A stretch of 64,000 nt of DNA, taken from positions 2,035,001 through 2,099,000 of the forward strand of contig NZ_CP061080.1 of assembly GCF_014495845.1 (NCBI RefSeq). Direction: 5' to 3'. The position numbers and the translations under genes were made by a program. The DNA is from Aquibium microcysteis. GTDB lineage: Bacteria > Pseudomonadota > Alphaproteobacteria > Rhizobiales > Rhizobiaceae. Within the stretch, counting starts at the first letter, position 1. Each line of letters begins with the position of its first letter. The notes under the pieces were generated by a model. It saw nothing but the letters and a program-made list of their open reading frames with translations. It ran no database searches and was not told the DNA's origin. Below, piece by piece: positions 63,907 through 64,000 of this stretch.

Positions 63907-63947
63907 AACCCCCACCCCTCACCCCTCCCCACAAGGGGGAGGGGGAC
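63907..63947. repeat. Inverted repeat, right arm around the DUF559 gene
   Basis: It reads ACCCCCACCCCTCACCCCTC then CCCACAAGGGGGAGGGGGAC, the reverse complement of the left arm. It lies immediately upstream of the DUF559 ATG. Confidence 0.85.
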
Positions 63948-64000
63948 GCAAACGCCGCGACCAGTCTCCAACATCCAGCCTCGCGCCGCCACCCCCACCC

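Overview
This is a GC-rich alphaproteobacterial chromosome segment. The best guess is a member of the Hyphomicrobiales (Rhizobiales) near Mesorhizobium or Phyllobacteriaceae. The evidence is the btaAB betaine-lipid genes, a PcaQ-controlled pca cluster, a PaaX-controlled paa cluster, an EttA/MOSC/TrmO housekeeping background, and many RIME-like palindromic repeats typical of rhizobial genomes. The genus is an inference. I saw no rRNA, convincing tRNA or CRISPR array.

Layout. 0-26 kb is mainly core genome: btaA(partial)-btaB, a serine hydrolase, a GH25 lysozyme lipoprotein, an ornithine/lysine decarboxylase, an Abi-like HEPN gene, an EamA exporter, a 28-codon membrane peptide, metF with its ArsR/methyltransferase regulator and a palindromic operator, trmO, MOSC, a FabH-like synthase, tam, a RelE-type toxin-antitoxin pair, ettA, a DEAD-box helicase, a GIY-YIG nuclease bracketed by repeats, RNase T2, and an ABC importer. 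26-28 kb is a small foreign-looking island: a DUF4160/DUF2442 pair and a low-GC standalone AAA ATPase. 28-34 kb holds a CoA-transferase/TPP-enzyme pair and a three-gene polyprenyl-sugar (lipid A decoration) operon.

34-49 kb is phenylacetate catabolism: paaABCDE (epoxidase), paaX, a TetR regulator, paaK, paaI and paaZ with a cytochrome P450. It is interrupted by a MntA-HepT module with a duplicated MntA and by an IS4-family element inserted into a palindromic repeat. BrnTA follows paaZ. 49-57 kb is the 4-hydroxybenzoate/protocatechuate branch: MFS, pcaB, pcaG, a RelBE module sitting between pcaG and pcaH, pcaH, pcaC, divergent pcaQ, then pobA and pobR. pcaD is not present. 57-64 kb holds a fatty-acid desaturase, a cold-shock gene with promoter and terminator, an unknown AT-richer membrane-protein gene, and an ABC importer operon carrying repeats and a DUF559 nuclease gene.

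How it fits together: PaaK makes phenylacetyl-CoA, PaaABCE epoxidises it (PaaD assists), PaaZ opens the ring and PaaI rescues CoA. PobA makes protocatechuate, PcaHG cleaves it, and PcaB and PcaC carry the product towards beta-ketoadipate. The most unusual features are the link between solitary nucleases and repeats, a repeat read in frame inside paaD, a toxin-antitoxin module splitting pcaH from pcaG, and the orphan ATPase island.
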